This document shows positions 21,100 through 31,612 of a DNA stretch of 64,000 nucleotides, piece by piece. Source of the DNA: Ampullaceana balthica (lineage: Eukaryota > Mollusca > Gastropoda > Lymnaeidae); contig CALYLW010000060.1 in NCBI GenBank assembly GCA_944989445.1, positions 1,429,959 to 1,493,958 of the forward strand, given 5' to 3'. The notes under the pieces are model-generated. The model saw nothing but the letters and a program-made list of their open reading frames with translations, was not told the DNA's origin and made no database searches. How positions within the stretch are numbered: position 1 is the first letter of the stretch; every line of letters starts with the position of its first letter. Both the position numbers and the translations under genes were made by a program.

Positions 21100-22577
21100 C
21101 TGTAGAGGACAGCAGGACATGTGAGAGTGCATCTAGCATTCATTCATGTCATGATCAACTGCAGCCTGCTAAGGTCTGATATGAATGATATAAGGTCATA
21201 CAAGAATTTTATGTGTTGAAAAAACAACTTATTTAATATTTATTCAGATAAAAGCTGGAATTCATACTTTGTCAAGACAAAGTGACATTCTCCAAACACT
21301 GCAAAGTCAAGTTATTTGAGAAGTCAATGAGTCCACGTTATTTCGAAAGGTTCTTTTGAGACAAGGTGAGTAACTTAGTTCATACCCGTCAAACAATAGC
21401 ATATATAAATATAGTAGATCATATATAAACCTAAGTCTTTGTACGTTATTACAACATCCCATTGAAGTATCCATCACAAAATGTTTACTAAATAAAGTGT
21501 AGAATATCCCATGGACCAATAGAAAATGTCTAATTTAAGTGTAGAATATTCCACGACCCAAGAGAAAATGTCTAGTTTAAGTTTAGAATATCCCATGGAC
21601 CAATAGAAAATGTCTAATTTAGGTGTAGAATATCCCATGGACCAATAGAAAGTGTCTAATTTAAGTGTAGAATATCCCATGGACCAATAGAAAATGTCTA
21701 ATTTAAGTGTAGAATATCCCATGGACCAATAGAAAATGTCTAATTTAAGTGTAGAATATCCCATGGACCAATAGAAAGTGTCTAATATAGGTGTAATATA
21801 TCCCAAGGACCAATAGAAAATGTGTAGTTTAAGTTTAGAATATCCCATGGACCAATAGAAAATGTCTAAATTAAGTGTAGAATATCCCAAGGAACAATAG
21901 AAAATGTCTAGTTCAAGTGTAGAATATCCCAAGGACCAATAGAAAATGTCTAGTTTAGTTTGATGAGCATGATTTATTTCCTGAATGACTTACTGGACCA
22001 AAGTTATTACTATCCAAGCTACAGTCGTGGTTATCTCCCTCTACCCAGATGTGACCTTTTGGTACGTCAACAGTTTCCTCAAAGCAGCTGGCAGCTCTGT
22101 ACACAAATGAGAAGAATTGGTTTTACTTTAATATACTTTAAAAATAGATTCAGTTTTTGTCCTTTATTTTCCACAACATTTTCACAATTTTCAGAAATAC
22201 TTTCTAAAATTCAGTTTTAGAATTGTTTTAAAGTCATTCTCTAACTGTAATACAACTGTGCCCTAAAATCATTGTTTTAAAGTCATTCTCTAACTGTAAT
22301 ACAACTGTGCCCTAAACTCTTCTCTGTCAACTTACACATCACCAAGTGAAACCAATACATGGACTTTAACAAAACATGTTCATGTACTGTTAAGAATTTG
22401 TAGAAGAGATAAATCATTGATATTCATAAACTTTGATGTGAATATAAAAGTTATTTCCACAATAAACAGACATGCTAAAATATGGGGCATAAACTCAAAG
22501 ATATTCTTTACCTGATCTGATCTCCTTCTATAGCCACAACTCTCTTGATGAGCCACTGAGTTGGGTCTTTGGGAGAT
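20950..22577 (-). CDS. IMMP2L: IMMP2L, mitochondrial inner-membrane peptidase subunit 2 (last three coding exons)
   Basis: Spliced exons 22577-22512, 22096-21994 and 21099-20950 give one frame: [20 protein letters not shown], then [13 protein letters not shown] and SLDSNNFGP, then [20 protein letters not shown] and a diverged tail to the stop. This is the C-terminal half of the S26 (type I signal peptidase) family. [10 protein letters not shown] contains the catalytic lysine of the Ser/Lys dyad, and GHIWVEGDN...DS..FGPVSLG is the conserved box E region. HVLWPPSRW matches the IMMP2L rather than the IMMP1L end. The Ser-bearing N-terminal exons were not found; introns in this gene are long in other animals. 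The product removes sorting peptides on the intermembrane-space side. Confidence 0.9.
21486..21957. repeat. 42-bp minisatellite in an IMMP2L intron, about 11 copies
   Basis: The unit contains GTAGAATATCCCATGGACC and AATAGAAAATGTC. Copies differ by scattered substitutions. It ends about 35 bp from the neighbouring exon. Confidence 0.95.
21994..22096 (-). CDS. IMMP2L: IMMP2L penultimate coding exon
   Basis: Acceptor TTTGTGTACAG, donor GTAAGT (21993-21988). Contains [13 protein letters not shown] and SLDSNNFGP. Its length (1 + 34 codons) aligns without gaps to the vertebrate exon as I know it. Confidence 0.88.
22222..22316. repeat. Two-copy tandem duplication in an IMMP2L intron
   Basis: GTTTTAAAGTCATTCTC through GTGCCCTAAA is repeated nearly exactly, with a period of about 50 bp. 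Confidence 0.8.
22512..22577 (-). CDS. IMMP2L: IMMP2L exon with catalytic lysine
   Basis: Acceptor CTATTTTCAG, donor GTAAAG (22511-22506). Encodes [20 protein letters not shown]. The split Arg codon (AG|A) continues in the exon at 22096. Confidence 0.88.
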
Positions 22578-23083
22578 CTGAAAATAGAAAATATTTATTT
22601 TGATATTTAGTCTCAACTTTATTGTCTAAAAATAGAATTCTAGAGAATACAAAATCATCTTGTATTTCAGGTAATGCAGTTAGGAATAATGTGCCCAGTA
22701 AGTTTCATTGGTTCATTTGCAGAAAAAAAAACTTGTGTGAAACTTATCAATTTTGTCAGTGCTAAATTTTACATCCCAAAAACATATATTATCCATGTCA
22801 AAATTTGCTGCTCTATAACTTTAAACTTCTGCACTGTGTCTGGCTGTTGGCTGTGTGACCAGCAGCCCTGCAGCTTAGGAGGAAATTGGTTAGAACACTT
22901 GCATTGTTAGATGTACCAATATATAATGAGCAACTGGGCACATAAAAAACAAACATACAAATAGACAGGATTAGATCATTGGGTCAAATGGAGGACTTGG
23001 ATTCCATGAACTTCTGAGACTGAGGCAATGTTAGTTGAAATAATTTGATGTTTGATGCAGAGGTATTTTGTCAATTTGAAGGA
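22578..23083. other. Probable IMMP2L intron; MITE relic
   Basis: Around 22800-22885 there is a diverged relic of the CAATGTTCCC MITE interior (AAATTTGCTGCTCTATAAC). No exon recognised. Confidence 0.35.
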
Positions 23084-23335
23084 TTATCATTTATTCACCT
23101 CCATAGACTTGTATCATAAACATTTAATCACCTCCATAGACTTGTATCATAAACATTTAATCACCTCCATAGACTTGTATCATAAACATTTAATCACCTC
23201 CATAGACTTGTATCATAAACATTTAATCACCTCCATAGACTTGTATCATAAACATTTAATCACCTCCATAGACTTGTATCATAAACATTTAATCACCTAT
23301 AGACTTGTATCATAAACATTTAATCACCTATAGAC
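23084..23335. repeat. 33-bp minisatellite, about 7-8 copies
   Basis: The unit contains ATTTAATCACCTCCATAGAC and TTGTATCATAAAC. The last copies lack CTC. It is open in one frame because 33 is a multiple of three. Confidence 0.95.
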
Positions 23336-24352
23336 TTATAAAGATATTTTAACTGTTATTACTTTGATATGTTCAACTTTTTGACAGTAAAATGTCATCA
23401 ATGAAACATGTGGACCAAAAGATACCCCCCCCCTGCATTTGTTTTTTAAACTGAGAACCTAACAAATAAATTCTGACAGATAAATTACTTTGAGTCTCAT
23501 ATTTGACCTAAGTCGTCAAATTAATTTTACTCAATACTCAAGGTATGTATGGTTATGACAAGAGCAATAATTAGGGAAGCCTTACTATGCAAAAGTAAAT
23601 ATTTTTATATTTTATTTGGTTAACTCCCTTAGTATTAAATTTAATTTAAAAATAATTTCTCAGCCACTCAAGTCTCAAGTTCGACTTTCGCGTGTTTTTA
23701 AAGACTATAAATGTATCATTGCCGAACTAACTTACACTCAGTTAAATTGATAAGTAAACCATTAAATGACTTCTTATCTTTAGTTCTCTTGGGTCCACTA
23801 TCACAGTGATGGTCAAGGTTCGCTCTAACTTAACTAGGTGAGAGTCACAGTCAAACGAAGGCAGCGTGTTGGGGATTGTGGGGAGGGGGGTAGGACTACT
23901 ACTGTATAACTTATTATAACCGATCTTGTATAGTTGCGCGAACCTTAAAAAAAAAGAAAAAAAAATTGTTGTTCGCATTCCAACGTTCATTGTGGATCTA
24001 TTTATCCACATAAAGCAGACGTTCACCAATCAGGTCCTGTGTGAAATATTAACAATCCTCAGGAGTGGCCCTTTCGCGTGGAACCAAAATCTGAATGGTT
24101 TTCCCGCACCTGAGTAGGAAGGGAACATTCTACTTTATAGACACAATAATCTTGACAGTTGACAATATACATTTAGAATACATTATGTTATTCTGTATAT
24201 AATTAATCTCTAATTAAAACCCGGATCTTCCATCATGTACCATGAGCCTCACAGTACCCCGTGGGTATAATCCACAGTTGTCTGTTAATAACGGTCAATT
24301 ACAGAGAGCTTCAATCAGACATGGGTCAATTAGTCGCAGGACTAATTGGGAA
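23336..24352. other. Non-coding, with a less AT-rich patch at about 23770-24120
   Basis: The patch includes CACCAATCAGG (a CCAAT-like motif) and CG dinucleotides, so a promoter is possible, but no exon could be tied to it. Otherwise nothing recognised. Confidence 0.25.
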
Positions 24353-24602
24353 CGAGTTGATGATTTGTTTGATTGGCTAGAGTTGATGATTTGTTTGATT
24401 GGCTAGAGTTGATCAATTGTTAGACTGGCTAACATTTATTAATTGTTTGAGACTATGGTTTATGAATAGTTGAAAGAGAAAGAGTTCATGATAATTTCGA
24501 TTGGCTAGAAAGAAGAATTATTTGAATGGCTAGAGTTGATGATTTGGTCGACTGGCTAGAGTTGACAATTTCGATTGGCTAGAATTGATGAATGGTCTAA
24601 CT
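24353..24602. repeat. Degenerate 26-bp tandem repeat, split by a MITE
   Basis: Diverged units of the form GTTGATGATTTGTTTGATTG + GCTAGA. The array resumes for about one unit after the MITE ending at 24809. Confidence 0.75.
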
Positions 24603-24809
24603 CAGTGATGACGAACCTATGGCACGCGTTTCCCAGTCGGCACGCAGAGCCTCATCAGCCGGCACGCGACTAAAATATCACTTCCTAAACAAACCAGCTA
24701 AACCTAATCCCACTTTTCAGGTTTCATTGTAGTGTTGGCACTTTGCTATGAGTAAGTGGGTTATGGTTGAATTTTGGGCACGCGGCCTCAAAACGGTTCG
24801 CCGCCACTG
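24603..24809. mobile_element. hAT MITE inserted in a tandem repeat
   Basis: Ends CAGTGATGACGAACC and (reverse complement) CAGTGGCGGCGAACC. GTCTAACT is duplicated at 24595-24602 and 24810-24817. Subterminal GGCACGCG blocks at both ends. Confidence 0.88.
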
Positions 24810-25250
24810 GTCTAACTGGTTTAACTGGATAGAGCTACTTGTCATCACAAATTCGGTCTGGCTCAGGAGGAAAACTTTAATAGATGCAGCGAAAATAAAT
24901 AATTCTGACGTAATTTGCATACTTCAGTTAATAATCCACTGGGGTGTGTGCCTGAAAATAATAACTGATGAGATATTTATGCGCACAGGGTGATCAGAAT
25001 GTTCCCCTATCGGTTGTAAACGCACCAATGTTGTAGTTAGAGATTTCAATGGTGTATGTTTTTAGAGTGTTGTGATGCTAAACTCGACTGAAAAGTCATG
25101 GAATACAACGAAGAGAACTCATTTTTTAAATTATTTTTTTTACAACATCCAATTTCACAATTTGTTTTAAATCAAGGACACTCTTTCTTTATAATCTACA
25201 AAAAGATCAAACTCTGGAAAATGTTTATTATTCTTTTTTTTTATTTTAAA
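24810..25250. other. Non-coding gap
   Basis: After the remnant of the 26-bp repeat nothing is recognised up to the Helitron border at 25251. Confidence 0.4.
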
Positions 25251-25487
25251 CTAGACGCCCCGCGGCGTAGCATACGCCGAAGATTTGCTCATGGAGAGTG
25301 CAAAGAAATTGGAGAATTAATTGGACACAAACTACAGCACGAAGAAATCAAAACAACGCGAGTGAACGTCGGTTGGGGGGGGGGACTACCAACTCATTGT
25401 TGGTTTCGAGATGTTTGCAGGCGAATTTCGGTACACCCCTAACTTCTATGTAGTCAGCTATAAAAAATAATCGGTTTAAAATCAGAG

Positions 25488-25800
25488 TTACATAATCGAT
25501 AATCGGTTTTAAAAAACAACTAAAAACAACAACACGCAATTAACAACCCTAAACATGACTAACCCTCGCTAGGGTCGGCGAATCGCAGTTTATGTTTAAG
25601 GGATGGTAGTATTAAATGGAAGGCGGGTAACAGCAACCTCAGTGTGCATGTAATCGATAATCGGTTTTCCAAAAAAAACAACACAAAACAACAACACGCA
25701 ATTAACAACCCTAAATATGACTAACCCTCGATAGGGGTGGCCAATCACAGTTTATGTTTAAGGGATGGTTTAAATGGGAGGCGGGTAACAACAACCTCAG
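25488..25800. repeat. Two-copy internal duplication of about 165 bp in the Helitron
   Basis: ACGCAATTAACAACCCTAAA and the following GACTAACCCTCG.. GGCGGGTAACA.. AACCTCAGTGTGC blocks occur twice, with small differences. Confidence 0.8.
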
Positions 25801-25838
25801 TGTGCTTGTCTCCATGTTTACCCGCTATTTTTTACTTA

Positions 25839-26795
25839 TGTAGCCGAGTGGTGGTGGCTATGAATTGTTAGTTTGGTTGTTGTTAATTATGTCACAATTA
25901 ACACACACAAGTAAATGAAATGCAGGTAGGTCGTGAGGACTATAGTTTGTATAATATTTATTTGAATTCTGAAAACTTTCTAATATTAGCACAGCAACTG
26001 ATGTCTAAGTATTTTAACAATGGAAACACAGTGTACAGTTATATTACAGCCTATACTATCCCTGCAAAGCTAGCTAAGCACTGATCTCCGACTATCGTTC
26101 TACGGTGTAATTCTCCGGTCTTCTCCTCCGGTGTTGTTCTCGGGGTTGTCCTCCCTAAAACACTCTAAACTCTCCCCTTATATCCTCAGTTTCCCTCGAG
26201 GTGTCAAAGTTTAATCTATTAACCTTCGACCCTTAGTTTTCCCCCCACAAATTCTTTCCCGGGTTTATCCGTGACTTTCTTTACAAGTCACAATGATAAA
26301 TAACTGTTGTCTTCCTTACAACCAACGCCCCTTAATAGCTGACCCAATCAACCAGACGTGAGGTGTTAGGTGTGTTCCTCACGTTCCGTGGTCCATTCAG
26401 AGTTCATTGATACATCGGCGTGGTCGCCGGGCGTGAGCGCATAGGCGTTTTCCCACGTCCTACGTCCGACTCAGAATTCATTGATACGATTTATGCGCAT
26501 TTGACCACCCAACATCGGCGTGGCCGCAACTGAGCGTGAAGTCAAGCACGTGACTTTCCTTACAAGCAACAATGATGTATATACACCAATTAATAGCTCA
26601 CTCCTCGACCAGACGTGCGGTTTAAGCACGTTCTGTGGTCCATTCGGATTGCATTGATACCAGGGCGTGGCCGCTTGATAGATTTATGAGCCCCTCCCTG
26701 GCCATCCAGCATCGGCGTGGGCTTACTGTAACATGCTAAACTATGGTGCATCTTATTTACTGTAGGCACCCTAAAATTCTGAACGCACTGCCACA
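25839..26795 (-). repeat. 3' LTR
   Basis: 957 bp, identical in length to the 5' LTR. By eye it differs at about three positions, near 26077 and 26214-26215. The purine-rich strand sequence GACTGGGGTGGA abuts its start on the - strand (polypurine tract). Confidence 0.92.
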
Positions 26796-27204
26796 TCCAC
26801 CCCAGTCTTTTGAAATCCAGCGCCCTCGCTGGTGCAGTTTAAGATTATACTTAAGGGCTATACCCTAATCACTGTACTAGTTGTAGTAGTGTCACATAAC
26901 TGTGCCTTGCTACATGAAAATAAGCATCTCTAAAAATAGCAAAACATAAAATAGCAATGCAAACATATCTTATTGCTAAAACAGTTAATCCAAACATCTG
27001 AAATTACATTATTTGCTAACAATTTTCAGATGTGTATAAAACCATAGAATAAGGCACCACATGTTATTAAAATTATAGGAATGCCATCCAAAATTGTTGA
27101 GACGTATGTAAACATTATAAATGAAAACACTAATCTAAAAGTCATTGATATGATCCGCTATGGTGACGACAAATCATTGTTAATAGGGTGCCTCATAGTG
27201 TCCG

Positions 27205-28848
27205 CTACCTCTGCATCATGAGTGATCTGCGCGGCTTAGCTTGAGGAGGTTGTTTCACATCTCTTGAGTGGTCAGTATCATAGCCGAGGTCTTCTGGGAA
27301 CTCCGTACACTCTGGCTTATTGATACACTGACTAGGTTGAATTTGCTTGGGCGAGTGGTCATGGTGTGATATGGTGAAGTCCCTCTGACCATTGAATCGG
27401 TGACCCAAGTCTGCTATGTAATTAAACCGTTGGGGTTTGACAGGCTCTTTTAACACAGTGTTTGCCTGTGTAGAGCTGTTGAAGGTTGGATTAGAGGTCG
27501 AGAGCTTCTTCTTAGGCCTATATCTTTTTCTCTTAGGTCGGATAGGGCCTTTGTAAGAAACTCTTGTGCTTTCTCTAAGGTAGACCTCTGAAGGCGTAGG
27601 CACATGCTTTGCTTTACAGCTTTCTCTTGTGGGGATTTGCCGCTGAAAGCAATCGGCCTGATAGGTCGTCTTGGAGAGTAGTGGGATATCTGGAGGTTGA
27701 TATCCACTATTTGAATTCTGACGATTCAAAGTGTTACGGCGCTTGATTGGCCGTTCTTTGAATTCACCTTGGCAGACGGTACCACAGCTCGTGTTCTCCC
27801 TGGGCTTAAGTGGACGAGCTGACGTGTCGCTCCTCACACGATGTGGCTTCCGTGAGGTGCGGTGCCAGTCATGAGTGATGTGACTCGTTGCCATTTTCAG
27901 GTCGTCATTGAGTCGTAAACAACGGGACGCTGTCATGGAGCGTGCTGTTGCAGTGACGCTTGTCATGCACTGAACTGGCATGACCCTTACAGGTATTCGA
28001 ACTGTCTGGGCCACAGTTTCCTGGTAACCAGGTAGTCCTGGGGTTGTCAGGAATTGATGGGAGTCATGGTGGTGCACAAGGTATCTCCTCTTGGCACGAC
28101 AGCTAACCTCAACATGGCCCTTTCTATCACACCACAGACATACCTTTTTTCGGTGACGGGATTTCCGCTTCTTTGGCCTGGGATGTCTGGGTGCTGATGG
28201 AGGTTCAGCTGGCCTGGAATCAGGATTCTCTCTGGTTTGCGGTGTGGATGGCTGGTGCCTTTCCCAGAGCGTTGCAACCTGTTGATCGATGTAGGCTCGT
28301 AGCTGGGTTGTCAGCTGTGTGAGGTCGGGAGGGGGCGCTGCCAGGAGCTGGGCTGTGTCGGCGACGTCAGAGAAGTCTTCTCTCATCAAGCGTTGAGCCT
28401 CCTTCTTGACTTGTTCATAAGAGCTGCCAGCGTTAAATCTGGCATATGCTCGTATGTCACGACGTAGGGCGGCTGGCTGAAGGCCTTGGATGAAAGCATC
28501 TCGGAGCATTTCGTCCGCCAGGATGCCTGGTCGTGCAGAGTTCGCCAGTTGAAAAAGACTTCTTAAAGCCGCTGAGTAATCGTCGACTGTCTCACCCAGG
28601 CCCTGTTGACGTCTGTAGAAGGCTGCTGTTAGAGTGCTTGCGTCTCTCTGCTCACCCCATGTCTGCACTATCAGACGTAACAGTTTCTCAGGGGTATTGA
28701 TCTCCTCCGATGCCCGGTCCAACACTTCCTGGCGGGCACGCCCCTCTAAGGCGCCTATGATCCAGGTAACTGCGGCGGCAGAGGGCATGGGCTGTAATTG
28801 TAGTAACAGTCGTGCCTCTTTCACGAAGGGTTCTGCTCCCGCTGTCAC
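27205..28848 (-). CDS. Gag polyprotein of the LTR retrotransposon (apparently frameshifted near its N-terminus)
   Basis: Open frame of 547 codons. Residues 1-160 resemble the retrotransposon capsid family (RLLLQLQPMPSAAAVTWIIG, FYRRQQGLGETVDDYSAALR, DAFIQGLQP). A basic linker (PKKRKSRHRKK) precedes a CCHC zinc knuckle CLWCDRKGHVEVSC at residues 237-250. A basic 300-residue tail follows, with no protease or RT motif. The frame has no ATG at its start. The natural start is probably ATG 28903 (MEQEQIQLSRLPKLPRFTG), in another frame that joins this one by a one-base shift near 28850-28860. Gag would bind and package RNA. I infer that this copy is mutated once or misassembled. Confidence 0.85.
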   Translation of the reverse strand: MTAGAEPFVKEARLLLQLQPMPSAAAVTWIIGALEGRARQEVLDRASEEINTPEKLLRLIVQTWGEQRDASTLTAAFYRRQQGLGETVDDYSAALRSLFQLANSARPGILADEMLRDAFIQGLQPAALRRDIRAYARFNAGSSYEQVKKEAQRLMREDFSDVADTAQLLAAPPPDLTQLTTQLRAYIDQQVATLWERHQPSTPQTRENPDSRPAEPPSAPRHPRPKKRKSRHRKKVCLWCDRKGHVEVSCRAKRRYLVHHHDSHQFLTTPGLPGYQETVAQTVRIPVRVMPVQCMTSVTATARSMTASRCLRLNDDLKMATSHITHDWHRTSRKPHRVRSDTSARPLKPRENTSCGTVCQGEFKERPIKRRNTLNRQNSNSGYQPPDIPLLSKTTYQADCFQRQIPTRESCKAKHVPTPSEVYLRESTRVSYKGPIRPKRKRYRPKKKLSTSNPTFNSSTQANTVLKEPVKPQRFNYIADLGHRFNGQRDFTISHHDHSPKQIQPSQCINKPECTEFPEDLGYDTDHSRDVKQPPQAKPRRSLMMQR

Positions 28849-28954
28849 CCGTGAACCTCGGTAGCTTTGGCAGACGACTTAACTGTATCTGTTCCTGTTC
28901 CATGGCTGAGAATTTCAAACAATTCACTACTTATCACAAACTATCCTCACTGTA

Positions 28955-28971
28955 CCCTGCTCGCAGCGCCA
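28955..28971 (-). promoter_or_regulatory. Primer-binding site (putative)
   Basis: On the - strand TGGCGCTGCGAGCAGGG starts six bases after the 5' LTR. It begins with TGG, complementary to a tRNA CCA end. The tRNA species was not identified. Confidence 0.6.
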
Positions 28972-28977
28972 AAAATA

Positions 28978-29934
28978 TGTAGCCGAGTGGTGGTGGCTAT
29001 GAATTGTTAGTTTGGTTGTTGTTAATTATGTCACAATTAACACACACAAGTAAATGAAATGCAGGTAGGTCGTGAGGACTATAGTTTGTATAATATTTAT
29101 TTGAATTCTGAAAACTTTCTAATATTAGCACAGCAACTGATGTCTAAGTATTTTAACAATGGAAACACAGTGTACAGTTATATTACAGCCTATACTATCC
29201 CTGCAAAGCTAGCTAGGCACTGATCTCCGACTATCGTTCTACGGTGTAATTCTCCGGTCTTCTCCTCCGGTGTTGTTCTCGGGGTTGTCCTCCCTAAAAC
29301 ACTCTAAACTCTCCCCTTATATCCTCAGTTTCCCTCGAGGTGTCAAAGTTTAAATTATTAACCTTCGACCCTTAGTTTTCCCCCCACAAATTCTTTCCCG
29401 GGTTTATCCGTGACTTTCTTTACAAGTCACAATGATAAATAACTGTTGTCTTCCTTACAACCAACGCCCCTTAATAGCTGACCCAATCAACCAGACGTGA
29501 GGTGTTAGGTGTGTTCCTCACGTTCCGTGGTCCATTCAGAGTTCATTGATACATCGGCGTGGTCGCCGGGCGTGAGCGCATAGGCGTTTTCCCACGTCCT
29601 ACGTCCGACTCAGAATTCATTGATACGATTTATGCGCATTTGACCACCCAACATCGGCGTGGCCGCAACTGAGCGTGAAGTCAAGCACGTGACTTTCCTT
29701 ACAAGCAACAATGATGTATATACACCAATTAATAGCTCACTCCTCGACCAGACGTGCGGTTTAAGCACGTTCTGTGGTCCATTCGGATTGCATTGATACC
29801 AGGGCGTGGCCGCTTGATAGATTTATGAGCCCCTCCCTGGCCATCCAGCATCGGCGTGGGCTTACTGTAACATGCTAAACTATGGTGCATCTTATTTACT
29901 GTAGGCACCCTAAAATTCTGAACGCACTGCCACA
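28978..29934 (-). repeat. 5' LTR
   Basis: 957 bp, the upstream LTR relative to gag. It would hold the Pol II promoter; no TATA box was assigned. Confidence 0.92.
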
Positions 29935-30220
29935 CTTAGTTTGTGCTGCTTTTTGTGTCTGTACTCTCACCCCCCCCCCACATCCGTTCTTTGAACTGTC
30001 TACTATGAGCAAGTCTGCGGCGTATGATACGCCTCGGGTCTCTCCAGAGTTCCTTCTTTTCATTCACTCACTGTCAATTGCCCAAACCCATCCCATTTTG
30101 ACAACTGTGTCTTTCAGGAAGTCTTCACCCGTAACTAAATCATTAGCTACGCCGCGGGTTCTGCTAGTGTTGGCAATAAAGGGGTAAAAGAACGGGCACA
30201 TACAAACATTTTTTAAAATT

Positions 30221-30299
30221 AAAAAAACGTTTTCGCTGGGGCTTGAACCCAGGACCATCGACGTATGAGGCTGACATGATAACCAGTACACTACGAAAC
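30221..30299 (-). tRNA. tRNA-Val-like sequence with Pol III terminator inside the Helitron (pseudo-tRNA)
   Basis: Read from 30299 down: GTTTCGTAGTGTACTGGTTA has a good A box, followed by a 7-nt anticodon loop CTCATAC with CAT at the anticodon position. Then comes a perfect T arm CTGGG-TTCAAGC-CCCAG with B box, and an acceptor end CGAAAAC. A T7 run (30227-30221) follows at once and would terminate Pol III. The body resembles eukaryotic tRNA-Val. One acceptor nucleotide is missing, the anticodon stem has a mismatch and the anticodon is not a Val one. A transcribed tRNA-like RNA or SINE head is more likely than a working tRNA. Confidence 0.65.
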
Positions 30300-30507
30300 T
30301 CACATATACTGTGAAGGACCAATGCAAGTGAACGCAAGTGCATTGTTTCCACCCACTCTCATCCCCCTTTTTTTTCCATTTCATCCCACCACGCTTGCCA
30401 ACAGTGTTTAGTTGACCCGAGCGAGGGTCATTCGTCATGCTCGGTTGCACATATTTTTGCTGCTTACTTGCCTGGCATGGTCCCATAAAGAGAATTATAT
30501 ATATAGA

Positions 30508-31079
30508 TGGCCATTAAAACGTTTATAATTCTCAGATCCCAAACATCAGTGCCAGCTTGGCCAATGTTTGCCATGAAGAAAAGACCACGAGAACGAGAAA
30601 TTCAAGGGATATCCAGTTATGTGTTCAAATAACGTCAGCACTTTTCGAAACGCTGGTGTGACTAAATAAGTGGGTTTAATTATAGGTACATCACCTTTGA
30701 TGTTTACGTTGTTTATTTCGTTTTAAATGGTGCATGTACAAATATTTATGTATCAAAATGTATTTATTATATAAGAAAATAACATGAAATCAGAGCTCAT
30801 CTTAATTTCTTTGTAGTAAATAATGATTCTAATAACCAAGGTTTTGTGCGATACGCAACAGACATTGTCTTGTATGTCCGGTAACAGACTTTGTCTTGTA
30901 TGTCATAGAAATAATTTTGTCATGTAAACCTAAAATTTCTGACTTCTCGTGAGGTCTTAAAAGACAACCAAAATCTTGTATATCAGTAACAGTTTTGGGC
31001 ACAAGTCAGTGTCTTGTGCATCAATTTAAGTCGCAGTATAATAAACCAGTCGTTGTCCTATACAACAGTTTTAATCTAT
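30508..31079. other. Non-coding; weak degenerate repeats
   Basis: Around 30850-31020 diverged copies of GACATTGTCTTGTATGTC-like sequence form a decayed tandem repeat. No gene. Confidence 0.45.
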
Positions 31080-31612
31080 TATAACAGCCCTAGTCCAGAG
31101 CAACAGGCGTAGTCCAGTAAAACATTCATATTATAGTACAACAGTCGTAGTCTAGTACAACAGTCGTAGTCTAGTACAACAGTCGTAGTCTAGTACAACA
31201 GTCGTAGTCTAGTATAACAGTCGTAGTCTAGTACAACAGTCGTAGTCTAGTACAACAGTCGTATAGTCTAGTACAACAGTCGTAGTCTAGTACAACAGTC
31301 GTATAGTCTAGTACAACAGTCTTAGTCTAGTACAACAGTCGAAGTCTAGTATACCAGTCGAGGTCTAGTATAAGAGTTCTACTGTAGTACAACAGACGCA
31401 GTCTGGTACGACAGTTGTATTATAATACAACAGTTGTATTCTTATACAAAAGTCAATGTAAAATACAACAATCAAGTCTAATACAACAGTCGTAATCTAA
31501 CACAACAAAGTCTAATACAATAATCATAGTCTAATACAACAGTCGTAGGCTAGTAAAAACAGTCGTAGTCAAGTACAACAATCATAGTATAATACAACAG
31601 TCGTAGTCTAGT
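31080..31612. repeat. 19-bp minisatellite, left block
   Basis: Unit ACAACAGTCGTAGTCTAGT, more diverged at both ends. The same array resumes at 32659. Confidence 0.93.

Larger units (their letters stand above)
25839..29934 (-). mobile_element. Gag-only LTR retrotransposon (TR-GAG type), about 4.1 kb
   Basis: Two 957-bp direct LTRs (25839-26795 and 28978-29934) enclose 2.18 kb holding one long gag frame and no protease, reverse transcriptase, RNase H or integrase. The LTRs begin TG and end CA on the - strand. Flanks share CTTA (or ACTTA if the terminal base is shared), a 4-5 bp target duplication. A PBS-like site and a purine-rich tract sit where expected. I count three LTR differences by eye, so insertion is recent. 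Movement would need enzymes from an autonomous relative. Confidence 0.9.
25251..30507 (-). mobile_element. Non-autonomous Helitron, host to an LTR retrotransposon
   Basis: On the - strand the element starts TCTATATATATAATTCTC (30507) after an A. It ends at 25251 with the hairpin GGCGTA-TGC-TACGCC, a 9-nt GC-rich spacer and CTAG followed by T. These are canonical Helitron termini with A|T flanks and no target duplication. Without the nested LTR element it is about 1.16 kb and has no Rep/helicase. It contains a tRNA-like unit near its 5' end and an internal duplication at 25488-25800. Confidence 0.82.

Noticed and set aside
23770..24120. IMMP2L promoter and first exon
   Set aside because: A CCAAT motif and fewer A/T bases are present, but no frame there resembles the IMMP2L N-terminus or its catalytic Ser region.
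25839..29934. Endogenous retrovirus
   Set aside because: No pol or env. The Gag zinc knuckle and LTRs fit a non-autonomous retrotransposon.
30229..30299. Functional tRNA-Val or tRNA-Met
   Set aside because: Missing acceptor nucleotide, stem mismatch, and an anticodon not matching the Val-like body. Called tRNA-like only.
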